Shown: positions 47,121 through 58,765 of the stretch, piece by piece
Layout of the letters: every line of letters begins with the position of its first letter
Numbering within the stretch: the stretch's first letter is position 1
Assembly (NCBI GenBank): GCA_020055645.1
Contig: CM034546.1
Coordinates: forward strand, 41,664,001 to 41,728,000
Direction: 5' to 3'
DNA: 64,000 bases
DNA from: Tomocerus qinae
Lineage: Eukaryota; Arthropoda; Collembola; Entomobryomorpha; Tomoceridae
Translations under genes and position numbers: made by a program
Notes under the pieces: model-generated
What the model saw: the letters and a program-made list of their open reading frames with translations, nothing else
Told to the model about the DNA's origin: nothing
Databases searched by the model: none

Positions 47121-49220
47121 TCAACATCTTTTCAATTTCCTGAACATTTTTCTCCACGACAATTTGTAATGGATAGAGATTTCAATTAAGAACACTGCTA
47201 ATGTCACTGGGATGGTCTTTGCAAAGTATATAAAGACTACTCTGAGGTTTGACGACATTGTGAACTTTTGTGGCAGCCGTTCGTTATAATATTCTATGGC
47301 CTTTAATTTTTCAACAGAAAATTTGTAGAAAAGCAGAAAATAATCTATCTGATTTGCTGAAGTATATAACCCAGCTTCCAAAAACATTTGAAATTTGTCT
47401 TTAAAGTCTTCCATGTAACAACCATCGAATAAAATGGAGTATGGAAGTGCATCCAAAAGATCTTCGGAAAACTCTTCGCATTTCACAGGATCCCATATAC
47501 TAAGCGATAAAGCTTCGATGTATCTTCTGTCTGCCTCTATAATGCTTTTTTGCTGGTTCCCTACTACGTTCAATATGGATGGTAGTAGCATTTGAGTTTT
47601 GTCATCCATAAAATTAGGTAGTTCATTCGATAAAACGAAACTTATTATGACAATTGCTAAATCTATCTGGGTATCATTTAAGTAGCCAATTAGATTGTCG
47701 ATGATGATTACCACTCCCGTTATAACATAATTTAATACTCCGCTCTCTCTCAAACGAGGATAATAATCATAAAATACTTTTTTTGAAACGGAATTAAAAC
47801 TGCTTTTATAATTAACTTTGGCTAATGCCTTTGGTAGAGTGGCTATGGGCAGATTATATTTTTTAAACATTTTTTCTAAATTTATATTTTCATGAATGTA
47901 GGTTTCATCTGATTTCCCTTCCATTAATTCCACAGGGTATTTGTACTGCTTTGAAATAACCTCTGGAAATGTCATTTTTGGTTTCTCTTCAAAAACTGTT
48001 AAATTGCTGGTCATTTTAGATTCATAGATCCATCCAAAGAATAAGGACGCCAAAGAAAATCCTAGAATGATAGGTCTCGATATTGGAGTGTGGTCTTGAC
48101 GCATTAACAAGGACAGCACTTCATAGGGTGCGTAAAGATTGATGTTTTTCTTTGTAGTTTTCCACAAGTCGTATATTATTATGTAGCCCGCCATTGTGAG
48201 AAACAAAGTTAATAAAAGAGTCCATGTTAGCCCGTCCAGAGTTTTGGTAGTGGCCCACTTTACTGAATAAATTTTATTGTCGGATGACGAGATTATTTGA
48301 CAATATCCAAACGATGTCCTTTTTTCTTGGAGCAAGAGAATTGTTGTCAAATGTCTTTGTATCGATATGTTGTAAAGTAGCTTGCTTTTTCTTTCTGCAT
48401 GAATTGTTCCACATGGTAGGCTGAGATGATCCAAGTTGTTTCTCTCTTCGTATTCCTGGTCTTCAGCAGTGATAAATTCTTGTGTGAAATTCAAAGATTC
48501 AGACAATTGAGCTATCATTAGTATTGACCCTGTTAAAGATATTGCTGTTGCATCATAGTTCCCGCAAAACGTCTTCATCACACCAAAAAATGATGTAGGT
48601 GGATTCTTTCTGTACTTTTTTGGTATTGAAACTTGGATATATATTTTCTTCCCGTCCATATTGGTACGTTTTCTATGGTGTTTAATCTGAAGAGGATTTC
48701 CCAAAGACGAATTGATTTCATTGATTTCATCACCAAATATAGAGATTGTATACATCCAATTTACGGATGTTTTCGACAGATATATTGCGGAATTGAATTT
48801 CCTAATCCCTCCTAAAAATTGATTTGTGGGATCCTTCAATGGGCCAAAAATAAAAATAAAGATACTTTGTGGACGAAAGGGCCGCCATGAATTTTGAAGT
48901 GATGAGAGGATGTTGTCGTAAGAAGGAGGTTGAAAAATTATATTGATGTCGCAGATTTCTCTTGACGCAAGAAAAGTCAAATATTCATATGGAGCTTCCT
49001 TTTTCCATTTTTTCTCATTTGGTTCTGCTTTAGTCGTCCATGGTTGACCATACTGGTTTTGGAGTAAAATTATATCGAGATCGTAAGATCCCAAAACTGT
49101 TGTGAAATAAGTCAAATGAAAATCACAATATTTTTGTGGCCACAGATCGAAAAAAATTGCCTCAAGATGGCTTAGGAATAATAGTTGAATCGTTAAAAAC
49201 ACTAAAAAGAAATAAATCAT
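47121..49220 (-). CDS. Divergent ionotropic receptor (IR-like) 3, 699 aa
   Basis: Intact, intronless paralogue with signal peptide, N-terminal/S1 region, TM1 (WTLLLTLFLTMAGYIIIY), pore-like DVLS-type segment (EVLSLLMRQD), M3 (ILGFSLASLFFGWIYESKMT), S2 and last TM (VFIYFAKTIPVTLAVFL). The tail SWRKMFRKLKRC is shared with IR4. It is nearly identical to IR2 across the first part of S2 (YKYPVELMEGKSDETYIHEN, then IATLPKALAKVNYKSSFN), suggesting exchange or recent common origin of that part, but resembles IR4 in others. Start at 49220 by alignment with paralogues. Ligand and expression unknown; tandem context suggests a chemosensory expansion. Confidence 0.8.
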   Translation of the reverse strand: MIYFFLVFLTIQLLFLSHLEAIFFDLWPQKYCDFHLTYFTTVLGSYDLDIILLQNQYGQPWTTKAEPNEKKWKKEAPYEYLTFLASREICDINIIFQPPSYDNILSSLQNSWRPFRPQSIFIFIFGPLKDPTNQFLGGIRKFNSAIYLSKTSVNWMYTISIFGDEINEINSSLGNPLQIKHHRKRTNMDGKKIYIQVSIPKKYRKNPPTSFFGVMKTFCGNYDATAISLTGSILMIAQLSESLNFTQEFITAEDQEYEERNNLDHLSLPCGTIHAERKSKLLYNISIQRHLTTILLLQEKRTSFGYCQIISSSDNKIYSVKWATTKTLDGLTWTLLLTLFLTMAGYIIIYDLWKTTKKNINLYAPYEVLSLLMRQDHTPISRPIILGFSLASLFFGWIYESKMTSNLTVFEEKPKMTFPEVISKQYKYPVELMEGKSDETYIHENINLEKMFKKYNLPIATLPKALAKVNYKSSFNSVSKKVFYDYYPRLRESGVLNYVITGVVIIIDNLIGYLNDTQIDLAIVIISFVLSNELPNFMDDKTQMLLPSILNVVGNQQKSIIEADRRYIEALSLSIWDPVKCEEFSEDLLDALPYSILFDGCYMEDFKDKFQMFLEAGLYTSANQIDYFLLFYKFSVEKLKAIEYYNERLPQKFTMSSNLRVVFIYFAKTIPVTLAVFLIEISIHYKLSWRKMFRKLKRC

Positions 49221-52200
49221 TTTCACCAAGCTGATAAATGAATATTATGTACTTGTCCTAGTTCGTGTTACTAGTTCAAAGTGTCTATTATAGTGTACTT
49301 AATCCGTCAGTTTGTACTAACCATGGCACCCGGAAGAATATAAATATAAATGTGATCGATAAATCTACATATATGATATCTCTAATGTAGATTGGGTAAT
49401 TTTATAGATTAGGTTTCAAAGTAAGAGAACATTCCAGGGATTAATTTGTTACCTGTGGAAATTGAATCAGATTCGGGCAGACTATATGTCTACAAGGAGT
49501 TAAATTTCAAATAGATTAAATGGAATCATAAATATTTAGTATTGATCAAAAAAATGTAATTACGTCGCCTTTCAAGTCGTTGAACGTAGAAACCAAGCGA
49601 CATGTAAAATAATAAGCAACTGTATTTCTATAAAAGCTTATATACTATACCATACGATAATTTATTATTATCACTACTAATGACAAAAAATAGTTGTATT
49701 GTATTCAGGCTAAACTCTAACAGTATTTAAATAAATGATTCTAAAAAACATGAAATATTTAGCATGTTCATCAACAAACACTTAACCACATCGCCTTTTA
49801 TGTCATATATAACCTAGCAACATCAGTAACCAAGCAGGATATAAAACAACAAGCAACTGTACCTCGTGGCAGCCAAGATAAACGTTGTAGTAAAGAAGCG
49901 GTAATATTATTTTATAAATTGCGGTCAAATTGTCAATGATTGTAAAACGGTCAAATTGTCTATGAATGTAAAATTGTCTATGAGGGATTGTATTTAGGGT
50001 GTAAAGATTTATTCTATGACCCGTTCCTAAACACAAGACTCACAAAGATTTTTGTTAGTAATTGTAGCTAAATAGGTACCAGATCCTTGCTTAAACCATA
50101 ATTAATGATTTTACATTTAGTTATTAGCTATTTTAATTTAGTCCTATAAATTAAATAAGTTTACACAAAGATAACGCAATTATATGTAGCTTTAAGTCAA
50201 TATTAAGTTAATATTTTTTAGACACTCTTTTTGGCATACTTTATTGACATATTAAATTTACTGAACAAAAAATAATTAGTTTTAATATTTAATCACAAAA
50301 TAGGTAATGTGTGTTTTGCAGTGTCAATGGAAATAATTAATTCAGTCATCGAAAGTTGGAAACGCCTCAGGGAAACTTGGGTTTAGGGGAAACTTTGGGG
50401 GAAAATGGCATTCCGCCGGCTTTGAATATATATAACGAACCTAACCTATTAACCTGTCAATTGTTTATTTTATTTGGGTTAGGTTTGTTCTATCCCCAAA
50501 ATATGGACATTCCTAAAAATTATTCCGATGATACCAATTTTCGCTAACTGTTTCTTAATTTTATTTCAAATTTTTGACAAAACGGAAGGTAATTTTTGAA
50601 ATGAAACGAACAATTGGAGAGAATAATATAGAACTTTATAAATAAGAGTAGCTAGAACTTTTTGGAACCATTTCTTATTAGCGATCCATAGCAGATTGGA
50701 AATTGGAATATTAATTCATTTGTAGCATAAGCATAGCTGCTCATAGAATACCTGATCTACTAACTTACCCCACTTTACCTTTTTAGATGTTGTAGTTTAT
50801 TCCAAATAGTGAAACATACCTTTACGCCAATATGTGGGTTTTTATGCCAAAAGGTGATTTTTTAAAAATTTATGTCAAAAAGTATGCCAATTAGGGGTTG
50901 GATCCCCGCAACCATAACGGATTACTACAGCAAGGCATGAAAAAGGTTGCCTTTTTGCTATTCATTGAAGCTAACTTTTGTAGACTGTTCCGTCCCACAC
51001 ATTCAAATATTCAGATAAGTTGTAAATGTTAGTTTTTTTGATTATTAAACTATTTATTACTAATGCTACACAATTCAAATTAACTATAATGTATTTGTGA
51101 CAAACCGTATAATGAAAAATGAGCCAGATCGAACATCTAGAGGCGTATTGTGTACAATATTATATGAGATATACTAACTCAACTAAATATCAAGTATTTG
51201 ACTGTTACCAGTTAGCACAGCCCAAGGTTCTTGCTTTTTTCCTCATGTTTTTAAATTGCTTACAATTTTCGTTTGTTGTTTTCGATTGTGTTATTGTCTA
51301 ACGAATGACCGAATGGTTGAAGATAATTAAGAATTACTGTTTTTCAAAATCGTATTTCTTGTTCCCATCCTTGAATTTCAACATGTCAATTGCTAATTAC
51401 CCCATTTAACAGCAAAAAGGCAAAAAGGTAGCTTTTTGCTAATTTTGCTAGGCAAAAAGGCAAGCAAAAAGGCAAAAAGGTAGCTTTTTGCCTTTTTCAT
51501 GCCCTGTACTACAGTCTTCACAATCTATGTGAGTAAATTCCCCAGGCTCCTTATACATGTAACATAATTTCCAAATCACCCTACTCTTTAAGTGTAAAAT
51601 TCTGACTTTCAAAAAATCATTATACAATTTATATGAAACCGAGCATTACGAAAATGCTCATTTTGGTTTCTGACTATAAGATCAGTAACAGTTTCAAATT
51701 AATCGATTGGTATTTAGTACTTGTGCAGCTAATATTTTATTATTATAGTGACTTCAACATGTTTCTAGCACATTGTACATGCTAGGTTTCAGCTAGCCTA
51801 TCATAATCTTATAAGTAGTTTGATTCCACAACACCCATTATTGTTATAGTAATTAATGATGTTCATGTTTACCATTACCTAAAATAGGTTGCGGTAACTT
51901 ATATTGTAATTAACTAACCGGAGTGATATTGACCAGGAATAACAGTAACAAATAACTTCAATAATAATGTTTAAAAATCCTGATGCGATCTTTTGGGGTC
52001 ACTTTTTTCGAGTTTGTAAAGAGCTAAGATAAAAGACAATATCTAAGGTGACTTGACTATAGAGGTGGCTATGGATTGTAATTATTTATCCCATTATATG
52101 CATGGTTACATCTTGGTGGTGTATAAAAGGATGGCGTGATAAACTTGTGCCAACATTTAATACATTCTGTTTCATTGCTGTCGAAGGTTTTTATGTAAGT

Positions 52201-52708
52201 TAGCTGGCATTAAAAATTCAAAAGACCGTAATCAAGAAAATAGCTCAGACATCTTTTCATTATACAAACAATCATGTCTATATAATCTACAAATGAGTTC
52301 ATATTATATGCTCCAATCATATTATACCACCTTCCATACAGTATATAAGCAGACAGAATAAATTGGATATCATATAGATTAAATTAATTATATTATTATA
52401 TTAGATCTCTTAAAATTATAACATTTTATAATAGGTATGCCTGAGAGGTGAAAAGATTCATCTCGCTCAATTCCGTTTTAATTGTGAACAAACATAGTTA
52501 GGTTGGCATTTAATCGGGTCATATTTGTACTCTGATATTGGAGCTATTAAAGTCTCCTGGATTCAGTTTTCAAAACACTTCCAACAATTTGTATCTATCC
52601 AGTCTGGATGTCCTAAAATTTATGGCGCCAACTACCTCCTGTTGAAGAGATTTCCGGATTAAAAAGATTTTTTCATTACTCACCTAAGATGATGTGATAA
52701 CATGGTTT
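49221..52708. other. Flank between IR3 and IR4, duplicated block
   Basis: The 5' flank of IR3 (to about 49980), a short piece of the 26-bp repeat (about 49920-49985), then the standard 3' block of IR4 with a hAT MITE at 50931-51506. No gene recognised. Confidence 0.55.
50931..51506. mobile_element. 576-bp hAT-type MITE, GCATGAAAAA family, copy 2
   Basis: Ends CAAGGCATGAAAAAGG and CCTTTTTCATGCCCTG, with a perfect 8-bp duplication TACTACAG (50923-50930 and 51507-51514). The empty site is ATAACTACAGTCTGCAC near 30032 and 45408. Inverted in orientation relative to 34837-35508 and shorter inside. Confidence 0.92.
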
Positions 52709-54808
52709 TCAACATCTTTTCAGTTTCCTGAACATTTTTCTCCACGACAGTTTGTAATGGATAGAGATTTCAATTAAGAACACTGCTAATGTCACTGGAA
52801 TGGTCTTTGCAAAGTATATAAAGACTACTCTGAGGTTTGACGACATTGTGAACTTTTGTGGCAGCCGTTCGTTATAATATTCTATAGCCTTTAATTTTTC
52901 AATAGAAAATTTGAAGAAAAGCAGAAAATAATCTATCTGATTTGCTGAAGTATATAACCCAGCTTCTATAAACACTTGAAATGTATCTTTAAAGTCTTCC
53001 ATGTAACAACCATCGAATAAAATGGAGTATGGAAGTGCATCCAAAAGATCTTCGGAAAACTCTTCGCATTTCACAGGATCCCATATACTAAGCGATATAG
53101 TTTCGATGTATCTTCTGTCTGCCTCTACAATGCTTTTTTGTTGATTCCCTACTACGTTTAATATGGCCGGTAGTAACATTTGAGTCTCGTCATCCATAAA
53201 ATTAGGTAGTTCATTTGCCAAAATGAAACTTATTGTGGAAAGTGCGAAATCTATCTGGGTATTATTTAGGTAGCCAATAAGATTGTCGATGAGGATAACC
53301 ACTCCCGTTACAACATACATAAGTACACCACTCTCTCTCAAACGAGGATAATAATCATACAATACTTTTTTTGAAACGGAATTAAAAGTGGTTTTAAAAT
53401 TAACTTTAGCAAATGCCTTAGGTAGAGTTGCTGTCGGCAGATTATATTTTTTAAACATTTTTTCTAAATTCACATTTTCATGAATGTAGGTGTCATCTGA
53501 TTTACCTTCAATAAACTCCACAGGGTATTTGTACTGCTTTGAAATAACCTCTGGAAATGTCATTTTTGGTTTCTCTTCAAAAACTGTTATATTGCTGGTC
53601 ATTTTAGATTCATAGATCCATCCAAAGAATAAGGACGCCAAAGAAAATCCTAGAATGATTGGTCTCGATATTGGAGTGTGGTCTTGACGCATCAACAAGG
53701 ACAGCACGTCGTAAGGTGCGTAAAGATTGAACATTTTCTTTGGAGTTTTCCACAAGTCGTATATTATTATGTAGCCTGTCATTGTGAGAAACAAAGTCAA
53801 TAAAAGAGTCCATGTTAGACCGTCTAAAGTTTTGGTAGTGGCCCACTTTGCGGAATAAATTTTATTGTCGGATGACGAGATTATTTGACAATATCCAAAC
53901 GACGTTATTTTTTCTTGGAGCAGGAGAATTGTTGTCAAATGTCTTTGTATCGATATGTTGTAAAGTAGTTTGCTTTTTCTTTCTGCGTGAATTGTTCCAC
54001 ATGGTAGGCTGAGATCATCAAAGTTGTTTCTCTCTTCGTATTCCTGGTCTTCAGCAGTGATGAATTCTTGTGTGAAATTCAAAGATTCAGACAATTGAGC
54101 TACCATTAGTATAGACCCTGTTAAAGATATTGCTGTTACATCATAGTTGTCGTAAATCGTCTTTATCACACCAAAAAATGATGTCGGTGACTTTCGTCTG
54201 TACTTTGATGGGCTTGAAACTTGGATATATATTTTATTCCCGTCCATATTGGTACGTTTTCTATGGTGTTTAATCTGAAGAGGATTTGCCAAAGACGAAC
54301 TGATATCTTTGATTTCGTCACCAAATATAGAGATTGTATACATCCCATTTTCTGATGTTGTCGACAGATATATTGCGGAATTGAATTTCCTAATCCCTCC
54401 TAAAAATTGATTTGTGGGATCCTTTAATTGGCCAAAAATAAAAATGAAGATACTTTGTGGACGAAAGGGTCGCCATGAATTTTGAAGTGATGAGAGGATG
54501 TTGTCGTAAGAAGGAGGTTGAAAAATTATATTGATGTCGCAGATTTCTCTTGATGCAAGAAAAGTCAAATATTCATATGGAGCTTCCTTTTTCCATTTTT
54601 TCTCATTTGGTTCTGTTTGAGTCGTCCATGGCTGACCATACTGGTTTTGGAGTAAAATTATATCGAGATCGTAAGATCCCAAAACTGTTGTGAAATAAGT
54701 CAAATGAAAATCACAATATTTTTGTGGTCGCAGATCGAAAAAAATTGCCTCAAGATGGCTTAGGAATAATAGTTGAATCGTTAAAAACACTAAAAAGGAA
54801 TAAATCAT
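52709..54808 (-). CDS. Divergent ionotropic receptor (IR-like) 4, 699 aa
   Basis: Intact, intronless. From the ATG at 54808: signal peptide (IYSFLVFLTIQLLFLSHLEA), N-terminal/S1 region with conserved YFTTVLGSYDLDIIL and SLQNSWRPFRPQSIFIFIFG, TM1 about 331-352, pore-like DVLSLLMRQD, M3 about 380-403 (ILGFSLASLFFGWIYESKMT), S2 with DRRYIETISLSIWDP and a Cys pair (KCEEFSE...DGCYME), last TM about 661-683, tail SWRKMFRKLKRC. It differs from IR3 mainly in the S1/S2 ligand-binding region and little in the membrane segments. That would fit diversification of ligand binding, though I have not computed substitution rates. Confidence 0.8.
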   Translation of the reverse strand: MIYSFLVFLTIQLLFLSHLEAIFFDLRPQKYCDFHLTYFTTVLGSYDLDIILLQNQYGQPWTTQTEPNEKKWKKEAPYEYLTFLASREICDINIIFQPPSYDNILSSLQNSWRPFRPQSIFIFIFGQLKDPTNQFLGGIRKFNSAIYLSTTSENGMYTISIFGDEIKDISSSLANPLQIKHHRKRTNMDGNKIYIQVSSPSKYRRKSPTSFFGVIKTIYDNYDVTAISLTGSILMVAQLSESLNFTQEFITAEDQEYEERNNFDDLSLPCGTIHAERKSKLLYNISIQRHLTTILLLQEKITSFGYCQIISSSDNKIYSAKWATTKTLDGLTWTLLLTLFLTMTGYIIIYDLWKTPKKMFNLYAPYDVLSLLMRQDHTPISRPIILGFSLASLFFGWIYESKMTSNITVFEEKPKMTFPEVISKQYKYPVEFIEGKSDDTYIHENVNLEKMFKKYNLPTATLPKAFAKVNFKTTFNSVSKKVLYDYYPRLRESGVLMYVVTGVVILIDNLIGYLNNTQIDFALSTISFILANELPNFMDDETQMLLPAILNVVGNQQKSIVEADRRYIETISLSIWDPVKCEEFSEDLLDALPYSILFDGCYMEDFKDTFQVFIEAGLYTSANQIDYFLLFFKFSIEKLKAIEYYNERLPQKFTMSSNLRVVFIYFAKTIPVTLAVFLIEISIHYKLSWRKMFRKLKRC

Positions 54809-55465
54809 TTTCACCAAACTGATAAATGAATATTAAATACTTGTCCTAGTTCGTGTTACCATTTGAGAGTGTCTATTTTAGAGTAGCCAATCTGTCAGTT
54901 TGTACTAACCATGTTACCCGGAACAGTATAAATGTAAAACATTACAGGGATTAATTTATTACTTCAGGAAATTAAATCAGATTGGGCACATTATGTCCAA
55001 GAAGTGTTAAATTTAAAGTAGATCTACTGCTTGGAACTATGAAATATTTAATGTTCATCAAAGAAAATGTAATTATGTTGCCTTTTAATTCGTTGAACGT
55101 AGAAACCAAGCAAAATATAAAATAACAAGCAACTGAAACTCTATAAAGGCTTACTTATAATAAACTTAATAACTACATAGTGTATACACAGGCTGCCTTA
55201 TTATTATCACTTTGCTGTTTATGACAAAACTGATATTTAAACTCAGGCTTCAGCGATATCACTCTAACAGTGAATAAATAAATTATTCTCAGAATCATGA
55301 AATATTTAGCGTGTTCATCAACAAACACGTCGCCTTTCAAGTCATGGAACGTAGAACAGTAACCAAGCAACATATAAAACAACAAGCAACTGTATCTATT
55401 GGCAGCGGTAATAAACGTTGTAATGAAGCATCGGTCAAATTGTACAAACATGCCAACATAAGGAA
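54809..55465. other. 5' flank of IR4, duplicated block
   Basis: Near-identical to 38304-38990. Presumed promoter region; nothing else seen. Confidence 0.55.
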
Positions 55466-55628
55466 TTGATGTTTTTAATAATGTACCCCAAAGTAGTTTA
55501 TCCGAAATCCACTATAATCAAAGTGCCTTTGTCGGGTAATTTCGGAAGGCACCGGAGAAATCCCCGTTACGTAAATGTTGGACGTCGGGTAAACTGCTTT
55601 CGGGTACGTTTTAAAAACATTAATTATT
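55466..55628. mobile_element. Palindromic MITE, ATAATGTACCCCAAAG family, copy 3
   Basis: GATGTTTTTAATAATGTACC at the left pairs with the right end GGGTACGTTTTAAAAACATT. Body almost identical to 43000-43150, as expected from block duplication. Confidence 0.8.
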
Positions 55629-56265
55629 CATTGCGCGTGCGCCAGTTTACGTTTATACTTTAGTCAAATTCTAATGGTTGCTGGATGCCTACCTTTCTAA
55701 ATTTGCCAAATTTTACTGGGAGCCTAGTAAATTAATAATAATAACAAACTTACATCCCATTTGATAGTCAGGGTTACAACCATAATATGGAATAAATAGT
55801 GAAATTAATACGAACTGCTAGATGCTATGGAAATTGATTTCATAATATGGATACCAAATTCTTACACATACTGTATTTCCATTATTTATTATATTATTAT
55901 ATCACCCTGTTTCGCCTTACTACCGCCACCTTACAATTTTATAGAGTTCCTATTACAGTGTAAATAATCAGTTGTACTAACCATGTGGAGATATTTGTAT
56001 TTGTTCAAAATGCCACCTTACTATCATCACTATTAACGATTAATTGGCAAAACACATTTATACCCAGATTTCACTTTAACAGTCAATAATCAAATTGTTT
56101 TTGGAATCATGAAATATTTATCGCGTTTACCAGCAAATACTTATAGTACTAGTATAGTCACGTCAGCTTAAAGGTCGTTGAACGTAATAGTTACTAAGCA
56201 ATATAATATAAAACAACCAACAATTGTAACTATAACGACTAAGCGGGCCCTGCCGGACAGTGAAA
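55629..56265. other. Duplicated intergenic block
   Basis: Copy of 43151-43749; no gene seen. GC-rich GGGCCCTGCCGGACAG at about 56246 has no counterpart in the other block. Confidence 0.5.
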
Positions 56266-56613
56266 CAGTCAAACTCTTTATGATTGTAAAACTGTCAAAT
56301 TGTTTATGATTGTAAAACTGTCAAATTGTTTATGATTGTAAAACTTTCAAATTGTTTATGATTGTAAAACTATCAAATTCTCTATGATTGTAAAACTATC
56401 AAATTCTCTATGATTGTAAAACTGTCAAATTGTTTATGGTTGTAAAACTGTCAAATTGTTTATGGTTGTAAAACTGTCAAATTGTTTATGGTTGTAAAAC
56501 TGTCAAATTGTTTATGGTTGTAAAACTGTCAAATTGTTTATGGTTGTAAAACTGTCAAATTGTTTATGGTTGTAAAACTGTCAAATTGTTTATGGTTGTA
56601 AAACTGTCATATT
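56266..56613. repeat. 26-bp minisatellite, about 13 units
   Basis: Same unit as 43750-44558 but with its own dominant variant (TTGTTTATGGTTGTAAAAC), so the two arrays have been homogenised separately after duplication. Confidence 0.93.
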
Positions 56614-57183
56614 TTATTGTCTGAGAGTTTCAAATTATTTTCTTTTGTTTCAACGTTACTGATAAACAACTTGATTTCAGTTTGTCAATATGCTATATTG
56701 TAAAGTAGTTTTAAGCTACTATACTTGTGACGACAAAAAATTATTGCTCTTAAGATTAAAGGTCATATTCGAACCATTTTGGAACTCGTGCTTTGTCTTT
56801 TTCTCTAGAATAAATGCTCAAGGTTTCATTGCAGCTATCTCAATTCATATTAAGGTTATTGCAACCATAAACACTCTCATCAACTGACAGACAGACTGCA
56901 CGGAAAAGCTAGTCGTTACAAACCGACGCTGCGAAATAATTAAATCAATTGTTCACGGTACATATATGGCCCATCCTTTAGCATTGATTACATGTAATTC
57001 CGACTATTAGTGTCTTTTGAGGTTATGTTGAAAATGGAATTTTCGTTATGAAAAAATATCTTTAAACGAAAAAAACGTTTTATTACGGTAAATATTTCCG
57101 GCACTTACATTACCACGGAGTGTCTTCTTAGGAGTAGCTTACTCTACTATACGCCGTTCAAGCTCGGGTACAGCTCCATGCAC
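56614..57183. other. Intergenic, no gene recognised
   Basis: AT-rich DNA past the last receptor block. A 65-residue frame at 56690-56887 resembles nothing I know. Confidence 0.45.
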
Positions 57184-57341
57184 CAGGGCCGCAGCCAGAA
57201 AAAAATTTCGGGAGGGGCCCGACAAATAATAATTGAAAAATAATACTTTATAATAATTTTTGGGTTTTAAGGCAAAAATTCCTTTCTTTTCTTCGATTTC
57301 GGGGGGGGGCGGGCCCCCGCCCCCCCCTCGCTGCGGCCCTG
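57184..57341. mobile_element. 158-bp hAT-type MITE with G/C homopolymer runs
   Basis: Ends CAGGGCCGCAGC and GCTGCGGCCCTG, with a perfect 8-bp duplication CCATGCAC (57176-57183 and 57342-57349). Contains a run of about ten G followed by C-rich tracts, so assembly errors are possible inside. Confidence 0.9.
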
Positions 57342-57789
57342 CCATGCACACACATGTACCAGTTGACGAATACGAAGGAAATCATCATGAAGCATAAATA
57401 CGATATCTCTATATAATAAAAGTATTTATTCCTATGTCGCGGGATCTATCTATGCCATGGACAATGCGGCATTTTGTTACAATGCACATTCGCGTATACA
57501 ATGCATGTTTCATGAAACAAAGAAGTCCGATATGGGTAAACATTAGCTTATTTCGAAATCAGACAATGTTAATGTGCATAATCATTTTGAAATTCAACAA
57601 TGGTACTGGGGGCCTATATTATTATAGTATCAAAACAAAAATAGAAATTTACATAAGATGATTATTTTGTGATGGAAATGATTGGCGAAAGGGAACATTG
57701 ATCGTAATGTGCATATTAATTAGCATTTCAAAACTCCTAATCCAAATTGGTTCTTTTAAATCAACAAACTTATTTATTAGCATTTTTTA

Positions 57790-58765
57790 ATAGCGTAGGG
57801 GTAAAAGGGGTCATAGAAAAAGTCATTTTGTCCATAAAATAAAGTCTTTTGGGCCAGAGTACATGAGACCATAACAATAGGTACTGAGGGCAATAGGAAA
57901 AGTCTTTTATTCCATAGAAGGAGTACATTGTTCCATAGATATATTAACATAAATAAATCAAAGAAATGACTACTTATATATAAAATAAACATACCTCCAT
58001 GCTATTTGTATACAAAAATACGATATAAACTTGAGATAAGAATAATATGGAAATGAATATCCTAATACCTTGCTTGCTTTACGTCAAGTTCCAAGGCAAT
58101 TTCAGTTGCAAAGTAATACTGCATTTACTGCAAAGGCTGACAGTTTGCTTAAAATGGCTTCCCAACTAACTTATCATTCTAGTAATTCTGACTCAGATTC
58201 TGAATCAGAATCAGAAATTGAAAATATTGTTAAAAAACTGTCAGTTGGAAATTGTTAAAAACATATACCACTGAAGGTGAAGCTTTATTAGTCGTTGAAA
58301 ATAGTTGGTCGGCTTAAAGTAAAAAACTTCAATCAAAGTTTTCACAAAAGTTATATATGTAAACATATCATTGGAATCTCCACCATGCATAAGTTATTCA
58401 CAATTCCACCGAAAGCCAAAAACGTACGCATATATTGCAATTAAGAGGAAAACTGGGAGACCACCAGGATTATCAAAACCTCTTGTCAACCCGTGAATTT
58501 CATTGCAATGATGATATAACTGTTCATTTCTGGACATATTATTACTGATCATCAATTTTAATTTTCATATTGTTATAATTTTGACTAAATAAAATTATTT
58601 TACTGTTTATGGAATTTGGTACTCGTTTTATGGCTTTTTGTACTTTTTCGTAGTGCCCCATATACTTTTTCTATGTCTCTTTGGACCCGGGACAAAATGA
58701 CTTCTTTTTAGGGACAAAATGACTTCTTTTATGGTCCCATAAACCTTTACCCTTTTTAGTAGAGC
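57790..58765. mobile_element. About 1-kb inverted-repeat element with coding remnants
   Basis: The left arm (GGGGTAAAAGGGGTCATAGA... AAGTCATTTTGTCC) and the right arm (about 58630-58765) are inverted repeats over about 120 bp with differences. Inside, 58155-58258 encodes a Ser/Asp/Glu tract (SSNSDSDSESESEIEN) and about 58440-58496 encodes KRKTGRPPGLSKP, an AT-hook-like motif, in another frame and separated by stops. These look like decayed pieces of an element-encoded DNA-binding protein. I cannot name the superfamily. Confidence 0.5.

Noticed and set aside
57139-57351. Gly/Pro-rich minus-strand frame
   Set aside because: It lies across the G/C homopolymer runs of a hAT MITE.
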